A stretch of 64,000 nt of DNA from Stenopsyche tienmushanensis. Lineage: Eukaryota; Arthropoda; Insecta; Trichoptera; Stenopsychidae. Below are positions 1 to 12,794 of this stretch, piece after piece; position 1 is the first letter of the stretch; the number at the start of each line of letters is the position of its first letter. Where the stretch lies: NCBI GenBank assembly GCA_008973525.1, contig WACJ01000010.1:310001-374000 (forward strand). Direction: 5' to 3'. The notes under the pieces are model-generated. The model was given only the letters and a program-made list of their open reading frames with translations. It did no database searches and was not told the origin of the DNA. Both the position numbers and the translations under genes were made by a program.

Positions 1-3000
1 TCTTATTTATACAGTAATATTTACAAATCATATATATTCTTGAAAATAAAAATTCTGAAAACTATTCCCAATGAATATGCTCATATAATTATGCTAATTA
101 ACCGAATTCATCGGAATAAATTGTAGCATAAAATATAACATTTATTGACAGCCAATTATAATATTTGACAATGAAACGAACTGAAATCAAACAACAATTT
201 TCCATTCTAAAAATGACTAACAAAACACAATTTATAATTAAACTCGCATACTAACTACACAAAAATTACATTCACAAATTTACCAAAATTTTCAAATAGA
301 AATATGCAGCCATTTCATTTCATATATTATTTTATTTATTATTTTGGCAGCCCTACGCCATGGCTCGCTCAGTCACCAGACCTGACACTACTGGATTTCT
401 TTGTCTAGGGGCGTGCAAAAGAATTAATTTACACAAAATAAATATTTTTGATTATCGCCTTTGCAAAAATGAAAGAGGAAATGCTTTTCAGCCAATTTCA
501 ATAAATTTTGTAAATAAATTTAATAAAAACATCTTGAACATAAAAAGTATTTTCTTAAGCCTGACCCTGCCCAACAGGTAACTCTTTAAATTATACGACT
601 TATTGAATGATTTGTATAACATGTAGTATATCGTTGGAAAGGTCATAATCTAGAAAACTTTTTAAATCTAAATTAAATTCAAAATAGTTATTAGTTTAGA
701 GAATTTAGAAGTTTATATTTCTTATTCGTTTGCACATTTTTTGTGACTTTGAAAGCTCAGAACTAATTTTTTTTCAACAAATTGCATAAAATAATTACTT
801 ATTTAGATCAAAAATATATTGCAAAATATAAAAATAGTTATTTCGTGCTGTTACGACAACAGATTAAAAAGCTATGACGATTTAGAGGTACATTTTTTAT
901 AGATGTTCCTAAAAAATTTAAAGCAAAATTATCGTTATATTGCACTCATATATCTCTAACAGTAGGTATGCGAAATTAAAGTTGCTCGAAGTCGGCTCGA
1001 AGTTGCTCGAAGTCAAGTTTAGCTCGATAGTTTGTCATGCGTGATTGAATTTTCGAAGCAAAAATATCTTAATAAAGGAACGAAAGGTAGAGAAGCTAGA
1101 GGAATTTAAAAAAAACATTTTCATGAGAACATTTTCAAAATGTTCGCCAGTTGTAGCTTAAAAATCTGTTCATAGATCTGACTGAAATTTTGGGATGTTT
1201 ATCACTATAATATAATCTAGTCAACTAAGCTAAAGTTTTAAGGTTTTCACGTAAATAAATATGTTTTGGGTTAAAGATTATCAAAAATATGATTAAAAAA
1301 TATGAAAGTTTAACTAAAAAGCATACTAAATTTTATACTTTTTAATTTTTTTATAGCTAAATATCGAGCGTCTAAAAGGATTGCCCCCCTTAACCTCCAA
1401 AAAAATATTGTCCATCCATATGAAAAACACCCTGTATAAGATCAAATCTTAATATGTAATGGGATCATATCGTTTCTATCGTTTCTATTAGCATTGGAAC
1501 ATGCAGCAAATATTATTTTTATCTTGTATAGAGTTTGCTTTTCAATGCAAAATGCAATATGTTTGGAACGACAAATCGCCTGAAAGTATGTCAGCACCCT
1601 AAACAACTCAAATAATATTTTATACACTTAATATTATTTGTTAGACAAGCTTTCTTTAGATCTTCAATCCGAATAAAAATATAAAGTGAACCGTATATCA
1701 ATTGAAATTTTGGATTTCACCCTTTGGAAGTTAGTTAATTTGTACCTTGTAACGTTTATATCTAACAAAGTTTGTATAGCAAAGAGCTTCTTAAAACTTT
1801 GTAAGCGTCATAAATGAATTAAAAATGATATGCTGATGCTGTAAATGGAATCAGGTAGTCTTGATCGGCTTTAAAAATAAAACTTGGTCGATCATGATCA
1901 ACAATTCAAGAGCACTTTTCATCGTATAGATAAACAATAAACAAGACATTTGGATTATCACATAAGTTATCTCTATGTATTTATAAAGAAATCACCATCG
2001 TAATTTAATCGGTAATGCATGAACCTGGTCATTCAATCCCAGGACTAATATACTACCAAAAATCAGAGCCAATGAAATAAGATCTCATAGATCATTTTCA
2101 TCAGATGAGATGAGATCCATCTTGAAATTTCACATGGATAAACTAAATAAACAGCCATATTAATTTTTTAAATTGGCAAGGATTTTTAAGCAAAACTATG
2201 AAACTTTAGGTACGATTTACCTGTATTTTCAGATATCCTTCCGTTTAATATGCTCCGTGGGAAATTTACGGTTGGTGCTCGAAAGACCAAAATTTTAAAC
2301 TGAGCCCGAATTGGTCTTCTCAAAGATAGTTGGAGTGATTTAGTGAGCCTTTAGGCTAAGCTGGAGTTTTCTTACATAAGACCAAGTCGATGATAAATGA
2401 GGGATTCCGTTCCGTTTAAATGAGTGGCTGGAAAACTTTGCAGATAAAACAAATAATAGGCGATTAGAAGTCTTCTCTGACGCTCACCTGTTTGCACCAG
2501 TAATCCAAGTTAACATTTTGCTTCTTCTCGGTGAAGCAAACAAAATTAATTACAAGTGACGTGCTCACCGATAGGTCCTTGTGACGCCCTCGTTATCGTA
2601 ATTATATCGAGGCCCTAAATAACGAAGAGACACAGGGCGTAGAAGCCTTCGCGTTAAATTGACGATTACAAATGCGGATCTGTTCAAATTCAAACAATCG
2701 CTCCTGGAACTTTTACTATCGCCGGGAAAGCTGAGAATTTATTCCACGTCATTAATTTCGCAAATTCGCAGCTTTTTTTATTTGACCGGGATGAATATTT
2801 GAATGATTAATTAATATTTCACAACAGTAAGAAACGAAAATATCCTAACAAAAGTATTGTAAATCTGCCAACAGAAATCATATTTGTATTAAAGCATATT
2901 TACTGCTTATTAAATCAAAGACTTTGATATTGTCGTCGAATTCACAATCAAATATAATTAATACTCCCTGTAACGATAAATACCATGAAAACCTTGAAAT

Positions 3001-3960
3001 TATAATACAATTCTAAGGCAAATGCTTTTTATTAAAGATGACAATTTGTATAGAATAATTACATAGATGACAATAGAAAGCATTCATATAAAAATCATTT
3101 ATTTTCTAAAATATCTTTTATAGAGATTTCCTACATTCTATAATATGTTTGGCAGTTTATTAATTGGTATCATTGGTATTATGGTAATGTATACAATGGA
3201 AACGGAGAGAGTACTAATGATCTCTCCTTCTTTCCAAACTGACCTGATAGAATTCATACTGCATTGTGTTTGCGCTATGAAAATATTTTTCAGAGTATTC
3301 CTTTAAAGCATTAATTGAAAACGTTTGACGAGTATTTTGTAATCAAAGCGAATAGCTCCAATAAATTTCCTAGCAACTCCTTTTGTCATCGACCGCATTG
3401 AATGGAGCTCTTCTCCTATATATTATTGAAGCGATCCTCCAATGGATCCAAGTGTCAGTTTATATCCGACCTATTCAATCCTTCGTCATTTTTGATCAAT
3501 CGACCGTGAGTGCTAACGACCCAAAATGTAAGGATGTGAAACGCAAAGGATATTAAGCGGTACACATGTGTCTACCATTGAAGAAGAATGATTTCTTTTT
3601 TTTTTTTAGGAACAAAATAACTCCTACACTATGCAAATGTTATAGTAAATTGTCAAATTACATACTGAAGACCATAATGTATTTTTTTTGAAATATACGC
3701 TTTAACAGCTAGTTAAAGCGTAAGCTTAAGACACGTTTCTGGAAGTACTTTTGCTTCAATTATAATTTGGAATTTGTGATCCACGGGGATTTCTTGCTAT
3801 AAAAATAGTTTTAAAAATATGAAGAAAGCTCTTTTAATCGAAATAGAAGACTATTGTTAAAGAAATATTTTTTTTAAAGTCAAAAAAACCCTGAATCGGA
3901 ATTATAAGTTCTAATGACGAATAATGATCGATGTACAATGTGTTCTAATGTAAACTGCTC
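1..3960. other. Gene-free AT-rich stretch
   Basis: No coding region, RNA gene or complete transposon can be supported here. The short open frames (for example 360-581 on + and 1442-1627 on -) have AT-driven composition, no recognisable domain and no convincing start context. A somewhat richer patch at about 2420-2720 stands out by composition but has no open frame. An exon of a widely spaced gene cannot be excluded. Confidence 0.5.
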
Positions 3961-3964
3961 TGTC

Positions 3965-4570
3965 TTCTCCGAAGAAGAGAGAATAGTTTTTCATCTACAA
4001 CTGCTGCTCATTCAACAAACGAAGTTGAAAAGAAGGAAGTGTTTTACGCGGATTTTTTACTGGGGATGAAAAAAAGGTTGTTTATGACAACATAAGTCGT
4101 AAACGTCAAAGGTTTTCGCTGAGACAAAAACCATTTCCAACTCCAAAGCCTGAATTGACGACTCGCAAGATTCTTTTGTACGTGGGATATTCAAAGAAAT
4201 ATTCATTATCAATTTATGAAACTTGGCAAAACAATAATTGTTAGCAATTGGAAAGAGAAAACAAAAATTTGCGAATCAAACTTTGAGAATTAATCAGAAA
4301 CAATTTAGTGATTGTGCAATACGACATAAGGCAAAAATTTGACTGAAAAAATCAGGGAATTAAAAAGAAAAGAACTTCCACACTCTCCATATTCACCAAA
4401 ACCTGGCTCCGATGGATTATCTACTTTTTCGACCATTAGCACATTCTCTAAATTATAAATTCTTTCGAAACGTGAAGTCAAAAATCAATTGTTCATATTA
4501 CGATTCAAATCTGAAAGAATTTTGCAAAAGAAGAATTTAAAAAGTGTGGAAATAATTCGTAAATATTTTT
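3965..4570 (+). pseudogene. Mariner transposase relic (catalytic core)
   Basis: The + strand reads a broken mariner (Tc1/mariner superfamily) transposase. An FITGDEK motif, the first catalytic aspartate block, lies near 4053-4075. It is followed by a VYDN-x-RKRQ block, a PTPKPELTTRKILL block typical of the linker, and, after several stops and frame changes, a remnant of the SPYSPNLAP-D-YLLFRPL block near 4385-4450. The tryptophan normally following GDEK is replaced. The family cuts and pastes DNA at TA dinucleotides, but this copy has too many stops to be active. I could not assign terminal inverted repeats. The family call rests on motif order and is fairly secure; the subfamily is not. Confidence 0.7.
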
Positions 4571-4769
4571 GAATGATTATACTCATTTTTTTTAATGAAT
4601 TGATTAAAATATTTTTTTTTGCCATTTGTTAAAGCGGTCCGTTTTTTATGCTTGCAGGGTTACCCGATTCTAAAAGTTGTAGGACGAACAGACTGTCTAT
4701 TCTTTCTGGGCAGCCTTGCGAATTGATCGTGTCTTATTTCTAAAGATTTTGCAAGTAACATAGGCATAG

Positions 4770-4965
4770 TCTATATATGAAAATCAATGTTTGTTTGTTT
4801 GTCCGTATTTAATGCGCTGCCATATAGTTCATTCGATTGCAATAAAACTTTGTCAACTTATTGTTTATACTTGCAGAAATAATATAAGCAAAGTAAAAAT
4901 GTTGTTTGTGTGCGCAGTTTGTCATGCGAGACGTGGCATTGTAACGCATGCCGGGTAATCACTAG
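4770..4965 (+). mobile_element. Short Helitron-like non-autonomous element
   Basis: The element begins TCTATATATGAAAATC and ends with CACTAG followed by T, which fits Helitron rules (5' TC, 3' CTAG, no target duplication). The body contains the phrases TTTAATGCGCTGCCATA and CAACTTATTGTTTA, which recur in at least five other places here. Just upstream (about 4748-4769) lies the tail of a similar unit, as if two 5' ends were in tandem. It has no coding capacity. The assignment to Helitrons rests on end motifs and repetition. Confidence 0.55.
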
Positions 4966-7900
4966 TTTTCCTCTCTTTTTGAGGATTCCTCCTTTTTGGT
5001 GTGGTCAAATGAGCGGTCGGAGATAAAGATTCGCCCCCTCTACGGAGATAAAATACGAATTTCCGTCGCATATGCTGCGAGTCCGTTTCGGGGCTGCGGA
5101 GCCCTATCGCTACAGAAGGGAAAGCTCCATCGCTTCTCATCAAGGCCCTTCAGGCTAAAGCTTCAAGAGTACTTCGTGTAGTGGACTGCAAATAAAGGCT
5201 TTCGTTGTTAAACAATCGGCAAAGACTTTTCGATACCTCTAATATAACATGGATTTAAATTACACAAATTATTTTAAAATGTTTTATATTCACAATAATC
5301 GGGATAATCAATTTAAATTATCCTTGCCTACAAAATATTGTCGAATCAAGATTTAGCCTAGTCCCTAATGTCTTTCAGAATGTCCATGTTGACAATATCG
5401 TTATATTGTAACGGCACGTGTTGTGGCTAACAACAGTGGCGTGTTACTCAACCTAGAAGGGTACAATCAATGTACATCAATCAATCCCCATTTAGCGTCG
5501 AGTCCGTGGTTTAAGCAGAGGTTTCTCATTTATAATTAAAGACACTTTTTAATTATGTATTAATACTATACACCCTTATAATTAATCACCCTTTGTGGAT
5601 TGTTATTTAATTTATTTTATAACATGGTATTTTGCAAGACTATTTATCAATATTTAAGGCAATTTACAGCTGTTGTGTCTACTAATAATTAGATCAAATG
5701 CATCAGAATATAATCGTAATTTTTAAAAGATTTTTTTTTTTTGTAAAAGTCAAATTTAATTTAATAGTATGAAAAAGCACTTAAATAGGGGATGCAAATA
5801 ATCTTGGAATATCTAAGTTCTAAGCAATTTTAATCTATTTTTTATACTTTTGATGTTCATAAACGTAAACTATTTTTTATAAGGTATTAAAAAATATATA
5901 TTCTGCCAGCTCTCAGTCTATAATTAATTTCACGAAATTTACAAGTGTCATATTCGAAATTTAAAATGAAATTATCATTTAAAGTCGAAATCCATTTGGC
6001 GACATAATGTCGACTTACGAGTAGAAAGGGTTAATATTTTACAATAAATTTAATAATACGTATTTTGTATATATTTATTCATGAATTCATGAATCTGAAT
6101 TTTCCACAACAAACAGTTTCTATTTATAAATAGTATAAATAGTTGTCCTCTTCCTGGAAATCATGTGCTGATCATTTTTTACCAACGCATACTTATTGTA
6201 ATTTTTATTTTGAAACCAGGAATTAAACAAATCCATCCGAAAATATATCATAAATGGATTTGATAGAAAAATCTACCCCATTTAGTGAATAAAAATCGCA
6301 TTATTTTTCAGCCACCAAAAAAGTTATAATTGGATTTTTTGCATAATTTACCTTATCCCTTTTATATAGCACCCAGTGATTACCATATTATTTGATCCTT
6401 GCAAAATGTACTCATTGGTTAAAAATCAAGTTCTTGAGAACAATTGAAGACATCTTTTAATTAGTGTTTTGTTCTAAAACCGGATATTTTTTATAAGGAG
6501 AAATAAATCAGACGACAATAGACGGAAAACTTAATAATAATGAAAATTATGTAATAGATCGCAAAAATATTGAGCCTTGTTTATAAGGCTTTATTTTAAT
6601 ATTAAAACTTTTGTTTGCAAAAGAACGGCAATAACTTTCGAACCAACCCAATCGTATTAATACACAAATTATTATATTTTACCTGCCCTGCTAAAATGAT
6701 CGAAGCTCTTTAGATTGAAAAATATGTTCATGGCGTAGCGTTTCTATAATCATCAAAGGTCTCATAGTTGTCTCTTATAATCGCAGATTAAAATGGAGTG
6801 TGTTCGTTAACACATTTAATTTTCAATTTGACAAATTGCGCCATAACTTCGGCATCAAATTCTTAATAAACCGCCGTTTAATTAATTTCATAGTCGTAAA
6901 TATTTTAGAACAAATTTAAATTTCCAGCCAAAGTAATTAATTAAAGCGAAAACCGTATGGAAATTAATGTTCGAGAATAAACATTCGGTATTTGCACTAA
7001 AATATTTAAAGCTTCTTTTTTAAAAAACCTTAAGAAATCAAAGTTTATATAAAAATCAATTTATATTAAATGTAAGATCATGTATTGAGCCATTGCGCCT
7101 GGCTCTCAACATTAAGCCACTGAAGCAACGACATTTTAAAAGTGAAATTTAAGAATTGATATGGGGTTGATTCAAACGATTTGTCATAGAAGACATGTTT
7201 TTTTACAGAATTTTTGAACAAAGGGAAATCGTCATATACATTCTTATGAGAAAACGTGCATTTGTTCAGAATCAAGTATTCGTGCAAAGACTTCTATCCA
7301 CCAAAGGGCTCAATACTTTGGGGAGAATAGCAGAATGTTTTTTTTCTTATAACAAGGCATCCTTTGAGAGAAAGCTCGCCGGGGAATTTTCCACCCCGAT
7401 CTTAACCCCACTCGGAATCTGAAATATATTACCACACAAGTGTTTGGCACCAGGTGTCTATTGTGAAGTGTTTTCAAAACTTCTTTTTCTTTTGCCTTTT
7501 CAAGATGATAGAAGCGAAACGGAACGGCTCTGAATTGTTAATTCTCTTTCAATCCCCTGCCTCAATAAACGTGCTTGTTTAATAAGATTAAGTTGTTCGC
7601 ACGCACCGCCACTGAATGGCAAAATATAAAAAAAAACCGCTTCATCTCTTACTATATTTGAGGGATTTTATTTTTCATTTGAAATCCTGTAATGAGATCT
7701 GGTATTTAAATCCCATTTTTATCGTAAAATTTTGTCAATAATTTCAACAAAAAATAATTATTTTTCTATCATTGCTGAAGATATCTATAGGAATTTTTCT
7801 CTAGTTTTACAAACAAATAGTGGAGAAGTTCCATAGTGGAACTCTTCTAAAATAAAAATGAAACTACTACAAAAAGTGAGGATATTATATAGAAAAAAAG
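4966..7900. other. No gene seen; includes a GC-richer patch
   Basis: This is mostly AT-rich sequence with runs of T. A GC-richer patch at about 4990-5190 is open in two frames on opposite strands (4996-5181 on + and 4922-5143 on -) but matches no family I know. The overlapping open frames at 7078-7287 (-) and 7195-7422 (+) are also unrecognised, and at most one could be real. I see no splice-consistent gene. Confidence 0.4.
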
Positions 7901-7914
7901 AAAAAATAGTAGAA

Positions 7915-9860
7915 CGGGGGGGGGCCACCCACACCCGAGCATGTACTTAGGTACATGCTCGGGTCGAGTAAAAAACGACCTTATGACAGCCCGCACATCT
8001 AACAACACTTAGAATTAGTGTAAAACTAATTTAACGTCCCCTTGGAGGAACCAACTTCTGCTCAACCCGGTGACCGAGCGCAATGCAAACCGTGAAATCA
8101 TAATAAATAGAAAAGGGATGATAGAAAAAAGGGGGGGTCAGTCGCGTGGCTGCAACGCTATAAGTTTAGGACACGAGAAACCGTCCAGTTTCAGCAGAAA
8201 GCTGCAGCTGGAGACGCATTTACCGTATAGCCGACAACGAGTGTGTATTTCTTATATTATCTTAACGTGTGGGTGTGACTATACTCTATTCGGTGGTACA
8301 AGCCCCGACAGCCTCTGGAGCGGACCAGTACTTGACGTAGTAGCCGCCGTCGACTCATTTCGCGCCAAAGCTCTAACGAAACGCGTTGAAGGCGCTGAGG
8401 GCACCGGGATGGGTCACCAGATCTTTGTGCCCCACTGGCCTCTCACATGGCCTGCGGACAGAAACGCCTCCCGCTCAGCCCTCATGCCTTCGCACAACCA
8501 CAGATCATATTCTGCGTCCATGGTAAATGCAGTGCATGGGCAATCCGAGCGATCCAACAGCCCAAGTCCCATTAAGTAGGCACTAAAATGGCCGTGACCC
8601 GTGAGGAATTGCGTCATCCAATGGTTGGGCGCAATCCCCTTGTTATAAGCCTCCTCTCGACGGAGTCGAAAAACCGGAACAAGTGGTTGCCACTTGCTGA
8701 ATTGGACCATCTGTCCTGTCACGTTCTTGTAGCTGCGTCCTCAGCCCATCTCCTCAGAGACGCCTTGTCATCAATTATCTCTGCCGCCTCCTCCGCCGTG
8801 AGGAGTGAGTCGCCAACCTTCACTGGGTGGCCCTTCCGCCATCTGCAAACTGGAAACCTGGAGTTTCAGATCCATCCGAAGGACTCCCGCCAAGACCGCA
8901 ACAGCGGCAAGCGCTGCGCCGAGTTAAGTTTCCGCGAGGATGTTAGCGTGGGGTCAGACTGACCCGGTCGCTCCAGTTTGTAAGCCCATGCGCCAGCACC
9001 ATACATCACAATACTGACGTACAGGGCCTTGTATGCTGTGCGTATGCTGCGCCCGCTGAGACCCCAATTGGCACCCGCCAGTTGCGACATTCGACCCGCA
9101 GACGTTGAGGGCCTTTTTTGAGACTTAGCTGACATGCCTCCCGAATCTGCATCCTCTCTCGATGGTGACTCCCAAGTAGTTGACTTCCTTGAATGGAATC
9201 CGTGTTCCACCCATGCTGATTCTTGGTACCGTTTTCTTCTTGAATACCTCTGGAGCCCCCCTCGAGCACCAATCCCATGGACTTTCCCGGGGCAAAGGCC
9301 AGTTTATTCAGGACGCTCCAGTCCCAGAGCGTCCGTACCGCATCGTTTCCTCTTCTTCCCACCTCTCTTGCTGAGTTGCCGGCGACCATCTAAGTGAGGT
9401 CGTCGGCATAGGCGATCAGTTCGTATCCGCTTGATAGTTGCAGCTCGAAGATGTAGTTGAGCAGAACGTTCCATAACAGTAAGTACGTAATCCAAGTACG
9501 GAGCCCTGGGGGTAGCCTTTCGTCAATCCTCTGTGAACAAGCTCTCCCCTCGCCTGCGCGATTGTCTGCCTATTATAGAAGTAACTCCGTATAAGGCCGA
9601 TGATGTTAGACTGCACGCCATTTCTCTGCAGCTTGAGTAGAACCATCGCCAACACGCGTTGTCAAAAGCCCTGGTAGTCCAGAAACAGGGCGTGAACGTA
9701 TTTATTCTTCCCTCTGTTCTCTTCGACCATTCCCAGAGCCCTGCTGATAGTGTCCACCGTGAATCTGCCTAGTCTGAACTCCAACTGTCTTTTCGAGAGC
9801 GGATTAATGCCCTCGTAGAAAAAGTTCAGCCGGTCTACTTTTATTCCTTCTTGAAATGAA
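7915..9860 (-). pseudogene. Decayed R1-clade-like LINE (reverse transcriptase and C-terminus)
   Basis: Read on the minus strand from 9860 downward, this is the second half of a non-LTR retrotransposon ORF2. It shows the FRLGRFTVDTI block (the FR-x-GRST-x-D reverse-transcriptase motif), then LFLDYQGF, where a frame change breaks the LD..-AFDNA motif. Next come YPQGSVLGL at about 9500-9515, a thumb region around AYKALYVSIVMYGAGAWA near 9000-9060, and a C-terminal segment with TQFLTGHGHFSAYL near 8590-8630. The catalytic FADD box near 9400-9430 is present only as a degraded frame. Several frameshifts and stops make it inactive. The 5' half, including the endonuclease, is missing, as usual for LINEs. 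Base composition is clearly GC-richer than the surroundings. Overlapping + strand frames (8070-8579, 8588-8962, 9134-9397) are shadows. Confidence 0.8.
7934..7963. other. Perfect 13-bp hairpin with TTAG loop
   Basis: CCCGAGCATGTAC pairs exactly with GTACATGCTCGGG around a TTAG loop. It follows a run of G residues and sits at the presumed 3' end of the minus-strand LINE relic, where some non-LTR elements keep a structured 3' UTR recognised by their own reverse transcriptase. A role in the LINE is inferred from position only. Confidence 0.7.
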
Positions 9861-11450
9861 CCAATGCAAAAAAAAATCCTTGAATATTATCCCATGTAGA
9901 TCGCCTATATAATTTATAGCACCTCAAGAAGAAGATATTACATTTTTATTTTTAAATTTTCTTTAGTCCTGATTTTCGAAAGCAATTAAAGTGATCATTT
10001 TTAACCCGTTGCCACAACAAAGAGATGTAAGCTACTTATTATATAATAATTGAAATGATCGCTCATTCTTTCGTTTTGTTTTCCTTTTTGTTGTAATTTA
10101 TTTTGGGCAATTACTGTTAAACGATTGAGAACAACACTAAATTAAATGTAATTGCTGTTGCTAATTTGGAATAGCTCCGTCGGTTAGATAATGAAAGCTT
10201 TTGTGTAAATTTCGAATATATCGGAAACAATGCCTACCATTACGCGGCAACACACTTGAATACAATTAGGATTACGGGGATTACCCCAGTCTAATAAAAA
10301 TGATACAAACGGACTTTTATATGCCGTGGAAATCGTTGTGGCGTGTGTTGTAAATAGGGAAGCACAATGGAGATATTTTATGGGCTTTGTCTCATTCAAA
10401 AGGTAACGAAGAACTACCGTAAATCGTATGATTAGGTAAGGTGCGGTAATCAAATGTGCTCGTATTCCACCCAAAAACCTGCTTCATATCCGCTCGGATC
10501 GTATTTTTAAGTTCGTTCTATTTACGTTCGTATAAGGCGGGATATAGGACGAAGCCCCCTGACTTTGGAGCTGCAAACAATACAAATACCTTTATTCCAA
10601 ATTATGTTTGCTTGGCATTGTGTACGAAGCACGTATGATATTTTTGTATTTCAAAACTGTTTTTAATGTGTGTCCATGATGCGAAAATTCAGCTGAAAAT
10701 GCGCAGGTAATCCAAGGATTGCAAATGTGGCGAATGAGCACATTATCAATCCCAAATGGTTACTAATCTCTCTCGCGCACATAATATACGATTCAAACTA
10801 CTACATTGTGCAAAAATAATTTTAAATTTAAATAAATAATCATTTGAGGAGACTTAAAGATAATTTCATAATCGATTTTGTCTATTTGTCCAACCCAATG
10901 CTATACACATCAACGATTGTGAGGATTGAGGGAGGTTTTGTCATTCAGGACCGTAACAAGGCGCAAATGAGCTTGGGGCGCAAAACGCAGAATACCCACC
11001 CAGTCGAGAGTTACACATGGTTTTCATTTTACTTGATCATTCCACTTTACATAAATCAACACTGATTGACTCTATTCGTTTTTATACTATAAACTATGTT
11101 GTTTAATCTCTCTTTTCTTCGTTATCGCTTAAACATTGATCTGCGTTAGCATAAGCCCACAACAAAATAAAGATAACAATATTTTCAACTGATTGTAAAA
11201 ATTAAACAACCCATCAGATCAGTCTTTTTCGTACAATCTCGTTTTGTAATAAGAGTTCGTCATCGTTCCGTGAATATGTTTGGGTGTGGCGTCCGATCGC
11301 GAGGCACTCATTCGTCATGACAGCGGTCCGAAAAACGGACCGGTTGGACACATACACCTTGTAGCCACCCTGTCCTCTTTTAGGGCCTTTTGCGGTATTA
11401 ATCTATACGATCTTGAAAGCCCCATTAAGGGATAATTTACGTATATATAC
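9861..11450. other. No gene seen
   Basis: This is AT-rich sequence without recognisable coding or terminal-repeat structure. The open frames 10184-10474 (-), 10456-10638 (+) and 10844-11065 (+) show no domain and overlap inconsistently. Confidence 0.4.
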
Positions 11451-11454
11451 AAAA

Positions 11455-11730
11455 AAAATGGTTTTATTGCTTTGAAGCATCGCTAAAAACTCGATTGAAA
11501 CATCCTCGCGACGATGTTTTTTATTCCATTGTGAGCAAACGCGACACCCAACTTGCGCACAGCTTTCTCGTATACAAATTTTCAGTCAATATACGATGTA
11601 CAGCATTTTTTGAAAGGCCTACCAAGTCGACGGTCATTCATATTTCTGGGGTGGTTTCCTCATTTTATCGAGCACTGCGCTGTTCGTCTTGGCAGCTCGT
11701 ACGGCCTCATTTAAACTCTGCCACCCAACA
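11455..11730 (-). pseudogene. Mariner transposase relic (DNA-binding/linker part)
   Basis: The minus strand carries a fragment resembling the end of the mariner helix-turn-helix region and the linker: a VHRI-like segment, then LYMRKLCA-x-WV-x-R-LLTMEQ and REDVSIE-x-LAMLQSNK, spread over two frames. This order (MRKxCAxWVPxxLT...) is characteristic of irritans-type mariners. Neither the catalytic DE block nor the C-terminal D block is visible, and stops interrupt it. The plus-strand frame at 11495-11788 is a shadow. Confidence 0.6.
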
Positions 11731-11947
11731 TCTTACTATTGTAAACGAAGGAGCAGACTACCCAAGAGTAGATCTAGCTCGGATTTGATATTAGTTGAAC
11801 TGAGAACTTCCAAATAAAATTATTGTATCACTTAACGATAACCAATTATTTTCCATATTTACAAATTCACTGAGAACGTTCACTATTGATGGTTGCCAAA
11901 TAAATATCAAACAACAACCGCCATCTATACGTTAGATCGGGTAATAA

Positions 11948-12248
11948 ACATTATTTTTTGTTTGTTCGTATGTAATGCGCTTCCATATCGTTCATTAGAT
12001 TGCAATAAAAATTTATCAACTTATTGCTAAGGATTCAGCAAGTAACATAGGTATAGTTTAATATATAAAAATCAATGTTTGTTTGTCCGTATTTAATGCG
12101 CTGCCATACCGTTCATCCAATTGCAATAAAACTTTTTCAAATTATTGTTTACACTTGCAGTAAAAACATAAGCATAGTAAAAATATTGTTTGTGTATGCA
12201 GTTTGTTATGCGAGACTTGGATTTGTAACGCACGAGGGTTATCACTAG
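11948..12248 (+). mobile_element. Two tandem Helitron-like units
   Basis: A partial unit (about 11948-12056) carries the 5' body phrases GTTTGTTCGTATGTAATGCG and TTATCAACTTATTG. It runs directly into a second unit starting near 12057 (TTTAATATATAAAAATCAA) and ending ATCACTAG at 12248. The second unit matches the element ending at 4965 over its whole length, including the 3' tail. Tandem 5' ends suggest insertion of one element into or next to another, or tandem-end formation during rolling-circle transposition. Confidence 0.55.
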
Positions 12249-12374
12249 TAATGAATAAAAATGTCATATAAGAGTAAATCTAATCTAGTTTATCTAATCA
12301 ATTGCATGAAATATAATGTCTACTATAATGAAACTATATTAACATAACTCTGCTTCATATTTGATAAATAATAG

Positions 12375-12794
12375 TTGGTTTATGCATTGTCAGGCAAATT
12401 CACTATGGAACAAATTCTATCGAAGTACTATTCCTTAGCAACCAAATGTTCTGTTTGTGACTATATCGTAATTCCACCTGAAAACTTCTATTCAATTGGC
12501 ATCCGCAACAAGAAACTAAGGTATATCTGTAAACTCCATCTTCGCACTACACATATTATAGAATCGATTGCAATAGATAATTGTTCCAAGCTCTCTAGAA
12601 TTTGCTTCGAAACTCCAAATATTCAAATGAGGAATATCATTGCCCCTGCCAACCAGAAAGTAGGAAATGATATTAAAATTTCTCAACAGATGTTTATAAA
12701 ACAACATCTCTATGGTCGCAGTTTCCTCTCATTCCGGCTAATTGAATCCGGTTTGAACCATACAATCCGACTGTTGTTGCCAGTTCTCAATTGA
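12375..12794 (+). CDS. Unrecognised 139-codon open frame
   Basis: This is one of the longer uninterrupted frames outside the transposons, with M at 12375 or a downstream M at 12405. The predicted protein has a CSVCDY pair of cysteines near residue 35 and basic and aromatic residues, but no signal peptide or membrane segment that I can defend. I do not recognise the family. It could be a decayed transposon piece, a 3' exon, or chance. No promoter, splice sites or polyadenylation signal were convincingly linked to it. Confidence 0.2.
   Translation: MVYALSGKFTMEQILSKYYSLATKCSVCDYIVIPPENFYSIGIRNKKLRYICKLHLRTTHIIESIAIDNCSKLSRICFETPNIQMRNIIAPANQKVGNDIKISQQMFIKQHLYGRSFLSFRLIESGLNHTIRLLLPVLN

Noticed and set aside
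8070..8962. Two plus-strand genes of 169 and 124 codons
   Set aside because: They are antisense shadows of the minus-strand LINE relic, which has the recognisable motifs.
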